A DNA stretch of 64,000 nt from Streptomyces sp. R33 (GTDB lineage: Bacteria; Actinomycetota; Actinomycetes; Streptomycetales; Streptomycetaceae). Numbering within the stretch: position 1 is the stretch's first letter; each line of letters starts with the position of its first letter. Location of the stretch: assembly GCF_041200175.1 (NCBI RefSeq), contig NZ_CP165727.1, forward strand, positions 3,075,501 through 3,139,500, given 5' to 3'. Below the pieces are notes generated by a model. That model was not told the DNA's origin. It saw nothing but the letters and a program-made list of their open reading frames with translations, and did not search any database. A program made the translations under genes and the position numbers. Shown here one piece after another: positions 9,751-18,044 of this stretch.

Positions 9751-10251
9751 ATGAACCACCTCCGCCGCCGGCAGCTCGTGGCCCTTGCCACAGGTGCGCT
9801 GCTCACCGCCGGGATCACCCTCGCCGCGCCGGCCTCGGCCGTCGTCCGGCCCACGCCGCTCGTCGTCAATGCCCGCTGGGGCGGGCACTGCACGTACGAC
9901 CGGATCGTCATCGACCTGCGGGGACACGTCCCCGGGGTCACCGTCACCCGCGTGCCGAAGCTGGTCCAGGACGGGTCCGGCAAGTCCGTCCCGCTGGCCG
10001 GGAAGCACTTCCTGCAGATCCGCCTGCATCCCGCCGCCGCGCACAACCGCGCGGGCGACAGCACGTACCACGGGCCGAAGCTCGTCAAGATCTACCTGCC
10101 CCAGCTCAAGGGGCTCGCGATGACCGGCGACTTCGAGGGGTACGTCACCTTCGGCGCCGCCTTCCACAGCAAGCCCTCCTTCACCTCCTTCAAGCTGCAC
10201 GGGCCCGAGCGGTTCGTGCTGGACGTCGCGCACCGCAACGTGTGCCGGTGA
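9751..10251 (+). CDS. Exported AMIN-like domain protein
   Basis: Secreted protein of 166 aa. A clear signal peptide (MNHLRRRQLVALATG, hydrophobic core to about residue 28, cut near APASA) precedes one compact domain with the pattern seen in actinobacterial AMIN-like proteins: CTYDRIVIDLRG near the start, then beta strands through HFLQIRLHPA, PKLVKIYLPQL and EGYVTFGAAF, ending GPERFVLDVAH. AMIN-type domains usually bind peptidoglycan or envelope components; the ligand here is unknown. Two cysteines (in HCTYD and the C-terminal NVCR) could form a disulfide. A ribosome site GGGGGACGTC precedes the ATG, and a strong hairpin follows. Confidence 0.8.
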   Translation: MNHLRRRQLVALATGALLTAGITLAAPASAVVRPTPLVVNARWGGHCTYDRIVIDLRGHVPGVTVTRVPKLVQDGSGKSVPLAGKHFLQIRLHPAAAHNRAGDSTYHGPKLVKIYLPQLKGLAMTGDFEGYVTFGAAFHSKPSFTSFKLHGPERFVLDVAHRNVCR

Positions 10252-10256
10252 AGCCG

Positions 10257-10293
10257 GGGGGTGGGCGGGTGCCCGGGGCGCCCGCCCACCCCC
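10257..10293 (+). terminator. Terminator after the AMIN-like gene
   Basis: Perfect 13-bp stem GGGGGTGGGCGGG / CCCGCCCACCCCC with an 11-base loop, starting 5 bases after the stop. Confidence 0.85.
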
Positions 10294-10385
10294 GCGTACG
10301 GGGTCAGGTCACCGGATGAACGCCCGGCCGCTGCCGGCGCAGCCGGAGTCGGCGCCGGCCGACGTACCGGCGTGAGAGGCAGCGC

Positions 10386-11135
10386 CTACCGGTGCTCGGG
10401 GTTCGGGAAGTCGAAGCGGCAGCCGGCGTCCCACTCCGAGCGCTGGTTGCCGTGCGCCGGGATCCCGCCGGAGCGCTTCAGCAGGGCCGCCAGGTGCATG
10501 AGGTTCCACGACATGAAGGTCGTGTTCCGGTTGGTGAAGTCGTTCTCGGGGCCGCCCGAGCCGGGGTCGAGGTACGAGGGCCCGGGCCCCGCCTCGCCGA
10601 TCCAGCCCGCGTCGGCCTGCGGCGGGATGGCGTAGCCGAGGTGCTGGAGGCTGTAGAGGACGTTCATGGCGCAGTGCTTCACACCGTCCTCGTTGCCGGT
10701 GATCAGGGCGCCGCCGACACGGCCGTAATAGGCGTACTGGCCCTGGGCGTTCAGGATCGAGGAGCAGGCGTAGAGCCGCTCGATGACCTGCTTCATGACG
10801 GAGCTGTTGTCGCCGAGCCAGATGGGGCCGCACAGCACGAGGATGTCGGCGTCCATGATCTGGCTGTACAGGACGGGCCACTGGTCGGTTTCCCAGCCGT
10901 GGTCGGTCATGTCGGGCCAGACGCCGGTGGCGATGTCGTGGTCGACGGCGCGGATCAGCGAGGTCCGGGCGCCGGCCGCCGCCATGACGGCGCGGCTCCG
11001 GTCGATCAGGCCCTCGGTGTTGCTGGTCTCGGGCGACCGTTTGAGGGTGCAGTTGACGTAGACGGCGGTCAGGTCGGAGTAGTCGTAGTCGGCGGCCACG
11101 CCGCCAGCCTGGGGGCCGGCCGGCGGCGCCGCCAC
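10386..11135 (-). CDS. Flavodoxin family / NAD(P)H-dependent FMN reductase-like protein
   Basis: Cytoplasmic flavodoxin-fold protein, about 249 aa from the GTG at 11135. The fold is shown by the first strand and phosphate loop region [21 protein letters not shown] and the strand [18 protein letters not shown], which is the FMN-contacting loop of FMN reductases, followed by MKQVIERLY. It probably binds FMN and passes electrons from NAD(P)H; the acceptor is unknown. The start is uncertain: no strong ribosome site precedes 11135, and a second GTG at 11099 ([10 protein letters not shown]) leaves the fold intact. It stands alone, back to back with the cobalamin riboswitch. Confidence 0.78.
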   Translation of the reverse strand: MAAPPAGPQAGGVAADYDYSDLTAVYVNCTLKRSPETSNTEGLIDRSRAVMAAAGARTSLIRAVDHDIATGVWPDMTDHGWETDQWPVLYSQIMDADILVLCGPIWLGDNSSVMKQVIERLYACSSILNAQGQYAYYGRVGGALITGNEDGVKHCAMNVLYSLQHLGYAIPPQADAGWIGEAGPGPSYLDPGSGGPENDFTNRNTTFMSWNLMHLAALLKRSGGIPAHGNQRSEWDAGCRFDFPNPEHR

Positions 11136-11231
11136 CGGGCCGCAGCCGTTCGGGGCGCCGGTCCGGGCCCGTTCGGCCCGCGCCGTTCGGGCCGGGTTGG
11201 TACCGGTCCGTCCGTCCGACTAGGGTCAGCT

Positions 11232-11402
11232 GGCCTTGGTGTACGGGAAACCGGTGGGAAACCGGTGCGGCCCTCGCCACTGTGAACGGGAAGTCCGGCT
11301 CCACTCCTTCGGGAAGCCACTGGGCGGCGCGGGAGGACCCGCACCGCCCGGGAAGGCGGAGCCAGGGCATCAGCACCCGTGAGCCAGGAGACCGGCCGGG
11401 GC
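11232..11402 (+). ncRNA. Cobalamin (B12) riboswitch
   Basis: Leader element before cbiM. Diagnostic parts are the repeated GGGAAACCGGTGGGAAACCGGTG segment followed by GCCCTCGCCACTGTGA, and the conserved B12 box GAGCCAGGAGACCGGCC at 11381-11397. The family normally shuts expression when adenosylcobalamin is plentiful. It ends about 40 bases before the cbiM start, where the GGTGCTGGAGAGGT ribosome-site region could be sequestered. Confidence 0.93.
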
Positions 11403-11443
11403 GCGTTGTCCATCCACGAGGTGCTGGAGAGGTCTCCCTACCC

Positions 11444-12136
11444 ATGCATATAGCCGAGGGGTTCCTGCCCCCTTTGCACGCGGTCGCCTGGGGCGCCGCA
11501 TCCGCTCCCTTCGTCGTCCACGGTGTCCGCGCCCTCACCCGCGAGGTGAAGGCCAACCCGGAGAGCACACTGCTGCTCGGGGCGTCCGGAGCGTTCACGT
11601 TCGTCCTGTCCGCATTGAAGATCCCGTCGGTGACGGGCAGTTGCTCGCACCCCACGGGGACCGGGCTCGGCGCGATCCTGTTCCGGCCGCCGATCATGGC
11701 GGTGCTCGGCACGATCACCCTCCTCTTCCAGGCGCTGCTGCTGGCGCACGGCGGCCTGACCACCCTCGGCGCGAACGTCTTCTCGATGGCGATCGCCGGG
11801 CCGTGGGCGGGGTACGGGGTCTACCTGCTGCTGAAGCGCTTCGGCGTCCCGCTGATGGTGACCGTCTTCTTCGGCGCCTTCTTCGCCGACCTGGTCACGT
11901 ACTGCGTGACCTCCGTGCAGCTGGCGCTGGCCTTCCCGGACCCGGGCAGCGGGTTCCTGGGCGCACTGGCGAAGTTCGGGGGCATCTTCGCCGTCACCCA
12001 GGTCCCGCTCGCGGTGAGCGAGGGCCTGCTGACGGTGCTCGTGATGCGGCTGCTCATGCAGTCGAGCAAGTCGGACCTGGTCCGGCTGGGCGTCGCGAAG
12101 CTGACCGGTCACAGCGAGCAGAAGACGGCGGTGTGA
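11444..12136 (+). CDS. cbiM: Cobalt ECF transporter S component CbiM
   Basis: Substrate-specific membrane subunit of a cobalt energy-coupling-factor importer, 230 aa. It starts with the diagnostic [10 protein letters not shown], where His2 is part of the metal site in CbiM/NikM structures, so the N terminus must be exact and the ATG at 11444 is secure. About seven membrane segments follow; the segment [16 protein letters not shown] carries the second metal-binding region. It lies behind a B12 riboswitch and overlaps cbiN by ATGA. The riboswitch argues for cobalt rather than nickel. Confidence 0.95.
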   Translation: MHIAEGFLPPLHAVAWGAASAPFVVHGVRALTREVKANPESTLLLGASGAFTFVLSALKIPSVTGSCSHPTGTGLGAILFRPPIMAVLGTITLLFQALLLAHGGLTTLGANVFSMAIAGPWAGYGVYLLLKRFGVPLMVTVFFGAFFADLVTYCVTSVQLALAFPDPGSGFLGALAKFGGIFAVTQVPLAVSEGLLTVLVMRLLMQSSKSDLVRLGVAKLTGHSEQKTAV

Positions 12137-12510
12137 TGACCATGAGCCGGAACGCGAAGATCAACGGCCTGCTGCTGCTCCTGGTGGCGGCGCTGGCCGT
12201 ACTGCCGCTCGCGCTGGGGCTGGGCGAGGGCAAGGAGGAGCCGTTCACGGGCGCCGACGCGCAGGCGGAGGCGGCGATCAGCGAGCTGAAGCCGGACTAC
12301 GAGCCGTGGTTCTCGCCGCTGTACGAACCCCCCTCCGGGGAGGTGGAGTCGGCGCTGTTCGCCCTCCAGGCGGCGCTCGGCGCGGGCGTGCTCGCGTACT
12401 ACTTCGGCGTCCGCAAGGGCCGGCGGCAGGGCGCGGCTGCGGCGGCCGCCGCTGCGCCGGCGCCGGACGCCGCTGTGGCTGCGCCGGGCACCCCCGCCAC
12501 GGAGTCGTAG
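12136..12510 (+). CDS. cbiN: Cobalt ECF transporter accessory subunit CbiN
   Basis: Small membrane protein of 124 aa with two helices (about residues 9-28 and 69-86) and an extracytoplasmic segment GADAQAEAAISELKPDYEPWF typical of CbiN, which helps load the metal into CbiM. The ATG at 12136 overlaps the cbiM stop by ATGA; a second ATG two codons on is equally possible. The C-terminal tail after FGVRKGRRQG is an Ala/Pro low-complexity extension of some 30 residues, longer than in most relatives. It is translationally coupled to cbiM. Confidence 0.93.
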   Translation: MTMSRNAKINGLLLLLVAALAVLPLALGLGEGKEEPFTGADAQAEAAISELKPDYEPWFSPLYEPPSGEVESALFALQAALGAGVLAYYFGVRKGRRQGAAAAAAAAPAPDAAVAAPGTPATES

Positions 12511-12513
12511 GCG

Positions 12514-13263
12514 GTGCTGCCGATCGACGTGGCCGCGCACAGCAGTCGCTGGCGCGCCCGCCATCCGCTCGAGAAGGCCCTGCTGGGGCTGGGGCTGACG
12601 ATCACCGCCGTGTGCCTGCCGCCCTGGCCCGGCGGACCGCTGGTCGGCGCGGCGACGCTGGCCGTGCTGCTGGGCCCGGCCGGTGTGGCCGGGCGGCAGC
12701 TGTGGCGGGCCTTCCGGATCCCACTGGGCTTCTGCGTCACCGGCGCGCTGCCGCTGCTGGTCGCCGTCGGCGGGCCGGCCGGGCTCGTCTCGCTCGCCCC
12801 GGACGGCCCCCGGCATGCCGCGGAGCTGCTGCTGCGGACCTCGGCGGCGTCCCTCGGGGTGCTGCTGTTCGCCTTCACGACGCCCGTCTCGGACGTCCTG
12901 CCCCGGCTGGTCCGGGCGGGGGTGCCGGCGCCGGTGGTGGACGTGGCCCTGGTCATGTACCGCATCGGCTTCCTGCTGCTGGACTCGATGGCCCAGGTCC
13001 GGCGCGCCCAGGCGGCCCGCCTGGGGCAGTCGGGCCGGGCCGCGGTGTGGCGTTCGCTGGCCGGGCTCGCCGCGACCTCGTTCGTACGGGCCTTCGACCG
13101 CGCGGCGCGGCTCCAGGTGGGCCTGGCCGGGCGCGGCTACAACGGCGCGCTGCGGGTCCTCGTACCGGAGGCGGCCCTGTCGTGGCGGTTCCTGGCGGCC
13201 TCGGGGGCCCTGCTGGCGGCCTTGATCACCCTGACTCTCACCCTGAAGGGATTGTCCCTGTGA
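12514..13263 (+). CDS. cbiQ: Cobalt ECF transporter T component CbiQ
   Basis: Transmembrane coupling subunit of the ECF transporter, 249 aa. It has the hydrophobic helices of the family and the cytoplasmic coupling motifs near QVRRAQAARLGQSG and FDRAARLQVGLAGRGYNG, the second being the A-R-G helix that touches the ATPase. The GTG at 12514 lies 3 bases after the cbiN stop. The last codon overlaps the cbiO start by GTGA, so the complex is made by coupled translation. Confidence 0.93.
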   Translation: MLPIDVAAHSSRWRARHPLEKALLGLGLTITAVCLPPWPGGPLVGAATLAVLLGPAGVAGRQLWRAFRIPLGFCVTGALPLLVAVGGPAGLVSLAPDGPRHAAELLLRTSAASLGVLLFAFTTPVSDVLPRLVRAGVPAPVVDVALVMYRIGFLLLDSMAQVRRAQAARLGQSGRAAVWRSLAGLAATSFVRAFDRAARLQVGLAGRGYNGALRVLVPEAALSWRFLAASGALLAALITLTLTLKGLSL

Positions 13264-14081
13264 ACCCGTTGGTGGAACTGGCCGGTGCGGGCTACGCGTA
13301 CGAGGACGGCCCGGCGGTGCTGTCCGGCGTGGACTTCGCCATCGCGGAGGGCCGGGCGCTGGTCCTGCTGGGCCGCAACGGCAGCGGCAAGACCACGCTG
13401 ATGCGGCTGCTGAGCGGGGGCCTGCGGCCAGGCTCGGGGTCGCTGCGCCTGGACGGAACGGCGGTGTCGTACGACCGGGCGGGTCTGGTCCGGCTGCGTA
13501 CGTCCGTGCAGCTGGTGGTCCAGGACCCGGACGACCAGCTGTTCGCCGCTTCGGTGGAGCAGGACGTGTCCTTCGGCCCGATGAACATGGGGCTGGCGGT
13601 GGACGAGGTCCGGGCCCGGGTGGAGTCCGCACTCGCCGCGCTGGACATCACGGCGCTGCGGGACCGCCCGACGCACCTGCTCTCGTACGGGCAGCGCAAG
13701 CGCGCGGCGATCGCGGGCGCGGTGGCGATGGCTCCGCGGGTGCTGATCCTGGACGAGCCGACGGCGGGCCTGGACCCGGACGGTCAGGAGCGGCTGCTGG
13801 ACGTCCTGGCGGGGCTGCGGGCGGCCGGTACGACGGTGGTCATGGCCACGCACGACGTCGACCTGGCGGTCCGCTGGGCCGACGACGCGGCGGTGCTGAC
13901 CCCGTCGGGCATCCGCGTCGGCCCCGCGCAGGCCCTCCTCTCGGACCCGGAGCTCCTGGTCTCGGCGGGCCTGCGCCAGGCCTGGTCCCCTGCGGTGACG
14001 TCGTTCCTCCGCGCCCACGGCCTCCTGCCCCCGCACACCCCGGGCCCGAAGACCCCGGAGGCCCTGGCCGCCTGGCAGTAG
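13260..14081 (+). CDS. cbiO: Cobalt ECF transporter ATPase CbiO
   Basis: Cytoplasmic ABC ATPase powering CbiMNQ, 273 aa. Walker A is GRNGSGKTT (residues about 37-45), the Q loop is QDPDDQLF with the extra DDQ typical of ECF ATPases, the signature is LSYGQRKRAAIAG in place of LSGGQ, and Walker B is VLILDEPTAGLD. The switch histidine is in ATHDVDLA. The GTG at 13260 overlaps the cbiQ stop. A single ATPase gene suggests a homodimer. It is the last gene of the riboswitch-controlled cbi operon. Confidence 0.95.
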   Translation: MNPLVELAGAGYAYEDGPAVLSGVDFAIAEGRALVLLGRNGSGKTTLMRLLSGGLRPGSGSLRLDGTAVSYDRAGLVRLRTSVQLVVQDPDDQLFAASVEQDVSFGPMNMGLAVDEVRARVESALAALDITALRDRPTHLLSYGQRKRAAIAGAVAMAPRVLILDEPTAGLDPDGQERLLDVLAGLRAAGTTVVMATHDVDLAVRWADDAAVLTPSGIRVGPAQALLSDPELLVSAGLRQAWSPAVTSFLRAHGLLPPHTPGPKTPEALAAWQ

Positions 14082-14112
14082 CGTCCGTCCCTCCCCTCCC
14101 TAGGATGGCCGC

Positions 14113-14673
14113 ATGTCCCTGCCGCACGCCATCCTGACCGCCCTGTTGGAGAAGCCCTCGTCGGGGCTGGAGCTGACCCGGCGGTTCGACAGGTCGATCG
14201 GGTACTTCTGGTCCGCGACGCACCAGCAGATCTACCGCGAGCTCGGCCGGCTGGAGGAGGCCGGGCTGATCCGGGCGCTGCCCAGCGAGGTGCCCGTACG
14301 GGGGCAGAAGAAGCAGTACGAGGTGTTGGCCGGCGGGAGCGCGGAGCTCGCGCGGTGGGTCGGCGAGAGCCAGGACCCGAAGGCCATCCGGGATCCGCTG
14401 CTGCTGCGGATCCGGGCGGCCGCCGTGGTGGGGCCGCACGGGCTGGCCGGGGAGCTGCGGCGCCATCTCGATCTGCACCGGCGGCAGTTGGCGGTCTACG
14501 AGGCGATCGAGGAGAAGGACTTCCCGCCGGAGCGGGACTCCGACGAGGACCGGCTGCGCCGGCTGGTGCTGCACGGCGGCATCGGCCTGGAGACGTTCTG
14601 GCTGCGCTGGCTGGAGGAGGCCCTGGGCGAGGTCGAGGACATGGCGCCGCCGCCCGGCGGACCCCACTCCTGA
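14113..14673 (+). CDS. PadR family transcriptional regulator
   Basis: DNA-binding repressor-type protein of 186 aa. The winged-helix domain (about residues 1-80) starts MSLPHAILTALLEKPSSGLEL and includes the wing VRGQKKQYEVLAGG. The C-terminal Vir_act_alpha_C helical dimerisation domain runs through RRHLDLHRRQLAVYEAIEEKD. PadR proteins usually sense small aromatic or toxic compounds and repress a neighbouring gene; no obvious target lies next to it, as cbiO is a separate unit and the next gene faces it. Its stop is 28 bases before a bidirectional hairpin. Confidence 0.9.
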   Translation: MSLPHAILTALLEKPSSGLELTRRFDRSIGYFWSATHQQIYRELGRLEEAGLIRALPSEVPVRGQKKQYEVLAGGSAELARWVGESQDPKAIRDPLLLRIRAAAVVGPHGLAGELRRHLDLHRRQLAVYEAIEEKDFPPERDSDEDRLRRLVLHGGIGLETFWLRWLEEALGEVEDMAPPPGGPHS

Positions 14674-14701
14674 CCCCGGGAAGCCCGCCGGGCAGCGCAA
14701 T

Positions 14702-14737
14702 GCCCCCGCCCGCCCGGCAGGAGGGCGTGGCGGGGGC
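14702..14737. terminator. Bidirectional terminator between padR and the EF-hand gene
   Basis: GCCCCCGCC (14702-14710) pairs with GGCGGGGGC (14729-14737); the intervening bases can form an inner CGCCC/GGGCG stem. It lies between two convergent stops. Confidence 0.75.
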
Positions 14738-14746
14738 TCGCAGGGC

Positions 14747-14959
14747 TTACTTGTTCAGGGAGGCCCAGAACTCGTCGAAGCTCAGCAGGCCGTCGCCGTT
14801 GCTGTCCTTGGCCGCGACCACGGCGTCCGCGACGGCGCCGGTCACGTACGCGTCGCCCATCGCCTTCATGGCCGCGCTGTACTCGTCGGCCGTGACGAAG
14901 CCGTCACCGTCCGCGTCGAACTTGCCGAACGTCGCCCGCGCGCTCTCGATGTCAGCCAC
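14747..14959 (-). CDS. Small two-EF-hand calcium-binding protein
   Basis: Cytoplasmic calmodulin-like protein of 70 aa with two canonical EF loops: DADGDGFVTADE (residues 15-26) and DSNGDGLLSFDE (52-63). All calcium-ligand positions are filled and both loops end in the invariant Glu, so it should bind two calcium ions. Size and layout match the short Cab-type EF-hand proteins of Streptomyces such as CabD, implicated in calcium buffering or signalling during development. The ATG at 14959 has a ribosome site AAGGGGTGGATCC. It is monocistronic. Confidence 0.93.
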   Translation of the reverse strand: MADIESARATFGKFDADGDGFVTADEYSAAMKAMGDAYVTGAVADAVVAAKDSNGDGLLSFDEFWASLNK

Positions 14960-15138
14960 TGGGATCCACCCCTTCTCGGTGCTTGTTGACCGGCCAAGGG
15001 TAGCGGCAGCCGGGCACCGCCCCTCCCGCAGGTCCCGGAACCGGGCGTACGCCGCCTGCGCCGTCCGCGGGCGAAGGGCAGGAGGGTGTCCCGGGAGCCG
15101 TGCGGGCTCCCGGGGCGCCGCCGCGCCACCGCGTCCCG

Positions 15139-15180
15139 CGCTCCCCGCTCTCCGCTCCCCGCTCCCCGCTCCCCGCTCCC
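15139..15180. repeat. Tandem GCTCCCC repeat
   Basis: About six copies of the 7-base unit GCTCCCC, one imperfect (GCTCTCC), ending at the stop codon of the leftward gene at 15180. It lies in the 3-prime untranslated region. Confidence 0.8.
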
Positions 15181-16370
15181 TAGCGGAAGATCCCCGTGTG
15201 GCCGAGCGAGTAGCGGCCCGGCTGCGGGTAGACGGCCAGGCCGTGCGGGCCGCCGCCGACCCGGATCTTGGCGAGCTGCTCGCCGGTCGCCGTGTCGATC
15301 GCGTAAACCTCGGAGTTGTAGCGGCCCGAAAGCCACAGCACCTTGCCGTCGGCGGAGACGCCGCCCATGTCGGGGCTGCCGCCGTCGGGGAGCTCCCACT
15401 TCTTCGTGAGCTTGTTCTGCTTGAAGTCGAAGACGGAGATGCTGCCCTCGCCGCGGTTGGAGATGTACATCTCCTTGGAGTCGCGGCTGACGTACAGGCC
15501 GTGGGTTCCCTTCCCGGTGGGCAGCAGCTTGGGGATCTCGAACTTGTCGCCGCTGAGCACCCACATGCCGTGCGCCATCATGTCGGCGACGTAGAAGGTC
15601 TTCCCGTCCGGGGAGACCTTCACGTCCTGCGGCATCGCGCCCTCGAAGGGGAGCTTCTGCTGGGCGATGACCTCCATCTTCTCGGTGTCGACCTTGAGCA
15701 GCTCGCCGGAGAACTCGCAGCTCACGATGAAGTAGCGGCCGTCGGCGGAGAAGTCCGCGTGATTGACGCCGAAGCAGGTCACCGGGACGGTCTTGACGCG
15801 GTTCATCGTGTGCGGGTCGCGGAAGACCAGCTCGCGGTCCATGGAGGCCATCACGACCGCGTACTTGCCGTTCGGCGTGAAGTACAGGTTGTACGGGTCG
15901 TGCACCTCGACGGGTTCGCCGGCCTTGCCCGTGGCCGGGTTGATCGGCGTGAGCGTGTGGCCCCGGTTGTTGTTGACCCACAGGGTCTTCATGTCCCAGG
16001 ACGGCACCACGTGCTGGGGCTGGACGCCGACCGGGATGGTGTCGACGACCTTGTACGTCTTCGGGTCGATGACGGACACCGTGTTGGAGGTGGTGTTCGG
16101 CACGTAGACGCGGGACGGGAAGTCCCTCACCGCCGGGGCGAGATTGTTCGGCCGGTCGGCCGCGTACACGTCGTGCGGGTCGAGGAGCGGCGGCATCCCG
16201 GCCAGGCCCGGCGGGACGGCCGGGACGGCCTTGACGGGCTGCCGTGCCGGGGCTGCGGAGCCGAGCGCCTCGGCGGGCTCCTTGTCGGCCGATCCGCAGC
16301 CGGCCAGGGCGGCGAGGACCAGACCGGCCAGCAGCACGGTGGCCCTCCGGGGAAGGCGGGTGGTCGTCAT
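15180..16370 (-). CDS. YncE-like beta-propeller lipoprotein
   Basis: Exported protein of 396 aa. It has a lipoprotein signal (TTTRLPRR, hydrophobic core, lipobox LAALAGC with Cys at about 25), an Ala/Pro-rich linker to about residue 60, then a seven-bladed YVTN/YncE propeller. Blade repeats can be read as SRVYVPNTTSNTVSVID, KTLWVNNNRG, KYAVVMASMDRE, RYFIVSCEFSGE, KTFYVADMMAHG, KEMYISNRGEGSISVFD and KVLWLSGRYNSEVYAID. Propellers of this type bind ligands or proteins; no catalytic residues are evident. The ATG overlaps the stop of the deacetylase-like gene by ATGA, so the two exported proteins are made together. Confidence 0.85.
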   Translation of the reverse strand: MTTTRLPRRATVLLAGLVLAALAGCGSADKEPAEALGSAAPARQPVKAVPAVPPGLAGMPPLLDPHDVYAADRPNNLAPAVRDFPSRVYVPNTTSNTVSVIDPKTYKVVDTIPVGVQPQHVVPSWDMKTLWVNNNRGHTLTPINPATGKAGEPVEVHDPYNLYFTPNGKYAVVMASMDRELVFRDPHTMNRVKTVPVTCFGVNHADFSADGRYFIVSCEFSGELLKVDTEKMEVIAQQKLPFEGAMPQDVKVSPDGKTFYVADMMAHGMWVLSGDKFEIPKLLPTGKGTHGLYVSRDSKEMYISNRGEGSISVFDFKQNKLTKKWELPDGGSPDMGGVSADGKVLWLSGRYNSEVYAIDTATGEQLAKIRVGGGPHGLAVYPQPGRYSLGHTGIFR

Positions 16371-17158
16371 GAGGTCAGCAGCTCCGTGGTGGTCACCGCG
16401 CGCAGCTTGCGGCGCGCGAGTTCTTCGAGCAGGGGCGGCATCGCGTCGACCGTGTCCGCGTAGCCGAAGTGCAGGCTCACCACCGATCCGCTGCGGATCG
16501 TCCCGGTGACGGTGCGGATGACGGCCGCGGCGCCGGGCGAGGTGAAGTCGAGGGAGTCCACGTCGTACGACAGGACGTGCGGATAGCCCGCCCGCCGGGC
16601 CAGCTTCGTGACGAGGGGGGTGGCGTACTGGGTCTGGGAGGGCCGGAACCAGGTGCCGATGGAGCCGGTGAGCCGCTTGAGCCGCTGGGCGCAGCCGGTG
16701 ATCTCGGCATGGGCCTCCGCCTCGGGCAGGTCGTTGATCGCGAGGTGGCGCTGGGTGTGGTTGCCGAGCTCATGGCCGCCGTCCAGGACCCGGCGGGCCA
16801 TGTCCGGGTGGGCGTCGAGCCAGCTGCCGATCGCCAGTACGGTGACCCGCGCGCCCGCTCTTTCGGCTTCGGCCAGGACGGCCCGGGCGATGGCGGGGTC
16901 CCCGTTGCCGTGGAAGGTGAGGGCGACCCGGGGGCGGTCGCGCGGACCGTGCCCGATCTCGTCCGGCTGTCCGGGGAACCGGCGCGGGGCGGAGGCGACC
17001 GCCCGGCCGGGGCGTGCGGCCGGCCCGGTGGCCGGGGCGGCCTTGGCCGGGGGCGCGGAGGGGGCCGCGCCGCCGGGGCCGCAGGCGGCGGTGAGGGCGC
17101 CGGCGGCGACCGCCGCGCCGGCGCGGAGGGCGGATCGGCGGTCCGGGTAGCAGAGCAC
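16367..17158 (-). CDS. Polysaccharide deacetylase-like exported protein
   Basis: NodB-homology protein of about 263 aa, anchored outside the membrane. From the GTG at 17158 it begins VLCYPDRRSALRAG, a twin-arginine type signal with lipobox ALTAAC. Metal motif 2 is present as HTQRH within GHELGNHTQRHLAIND, motif 3 as WFRPSQTQ and motif 4 as LSYDVDSLDF. The usual motif 1 TFDDG is replaced by ALTFHGNGD, so a catalytic Asp is shifted or absent. It could remove acetyl groups from peptidoglycan or another glycan, or only bind them. It is coupled to the downstream propeller gene. The ribosome site is weak, so the start is tentative. Confidence 0.82.
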   Translation of the reverse strand: MLCYPDRRSALRAGAAVAAGALTAACGPGGAAPSAPPAKAAPATGPAARPGRAVASAPRRFPGQPDEIGHGPRDRPRVALTFHGNGDPAIARAVLAEAERAGARVTVLAIGSWLDAHPDMARRVLDGGHELGNHTQRHLAINDLPEAEAHAEITGCAQRLKRLTGSIGTWFRPSQTQYATPLVTKLARRAGYPHVLSYDVDSLDFTSPGAAAVIRTVTGTIRSGSVVSLHFGYADTVDAMPPLLEELARRKLRAVTTTELLTS

Positions 17159-17485
17159 CCGCCCATTTAAGTGGGGAATGACCCTGAAGATAACGATTGA
17201 CCCAATTCGGGACCTTCCCTGCAGTGCACCCGCACGAGGGAGTGTCCGGTATGCGATCAACGAATCACACACAGCGGCGGATAGTTATTCATTGATTGCG
17301 AGGCGAGTGGCCCACCTCACCTAGGATTTAGCTGGAAACTCTTAGTATTTGCACACTTATGTCCAAGTTGGGGCTTTTGGCGTTTGGTCGCCCGTCTGCC
17401 ATAGTCGGAATCACGGCTTCCCCATTGACCCGAGCGAAGTCACCACGCCGAGGATCACACCCCCTTCGATCCTCGGCGCACCCAT
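17159..17485. other. AT-richer intergenic region upstream of the deacetylase
   Basis: About 330 bases with noticeably lower GC than the flanks (for example around 17159-17200 and 17270-17365) and no coding-like frame. It should contain the promoter of the leftward deacetylase/propeller pair. Nothing else can be named. Confidence 0.5.
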
Positions 17486-17524
17486 GAAGCCCCCACGACG
17501 CCCCATCACGGCGACCGGGGGCTT
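17486..17524 (-). terminator. Terminator after the ATP-binding protein gene
   Basis: GAAGCCCCC and GGGGGCTTC arms separated by about 21 bases, 17 bases past the leftward stop at 17541. Confidence 0.75.
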
Positions 17525-17540
17525 CAGGCGTTCCGGGGAG

Positions 17541-18044
17541 TCAGCGGTCGGCCACCCGCATCTCGAACCAGGTGAACTTGCCGCGGGGCAGCAGGTCGGC
17601 GCCCCAGCGGTCGGAGAGCTTGTCGACGAGGAAGAGCCCCCGGCCCGTCGTGTCCATCTCGTGGACCGGCATCAGACAGGGCAGCCCGCGCGAGGGGTCG
17701 CGCACCTCGACCCGGATCCAGCCGCGCCGCCGCAGCATCCGTAAGCCGAAGGAGCGGGCGCCGGTGTGGCGGACCGCGTTGCCGACGAGCTCCGAGACCA
17801 GCAGGACGGTGTGCTCGGACACCTGCGGGGAGAAGCCCCAGAAGCGGATCACCACGTACTGGGTGAGCCGGCGGGCCGTGCTCGCCGACTCGGGCATGGA
17901 CGGGAGCGTCACTTCCGCCTCGGCCGGATTCCCGTACAACTCCAGTGCCTTGAGACCCTGTTCGTCCTCAAGAGCCGCCGTCAGCCGTACGGCGGAAGCG
18001 CTGCTGCGCTGCCGCGGCTGTTCCACACCCTCCAGGCCCGCCAT
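17541..18044 (-). CDS. ATP-binding protein, RsbW-like (HATPase_c_2)
   Basis: Cytoplasmic GHKL ATPase of about 167 aa with no histidine-phosphotransfer domain, as in anti-sigma factors or switch kinases of the RsbW/SpoIIAB group, which are very numerous in Streptomyces. The N box is SELVGNAVRHTG and the G2 region is TTGRGLFLVDKLSDRWG. The ATG at 18044 (MAGLEGVEQPRQRSS) is preferred; the frame is open to 18206 without family features. No sigma factor or anti-sigma antagonist gene is next to it, so its partner is unknown. Confidence 0.85.
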   Translation of the reverse strand: MAGLEGVEQPRQRSSASAVRLTAALEDEQGLKALELYGNPAEAEVTLPSMPESASTARRLTQYVVIRFWGFSPQVSEHTVLLVSELVGNAVRHTGARSFGLRMLRRRGWIRVEVRDPSRGLPCLMPVHEMDTTGRGLFLVDKLSDRWGADLLPRGKFTWFEMRVADR

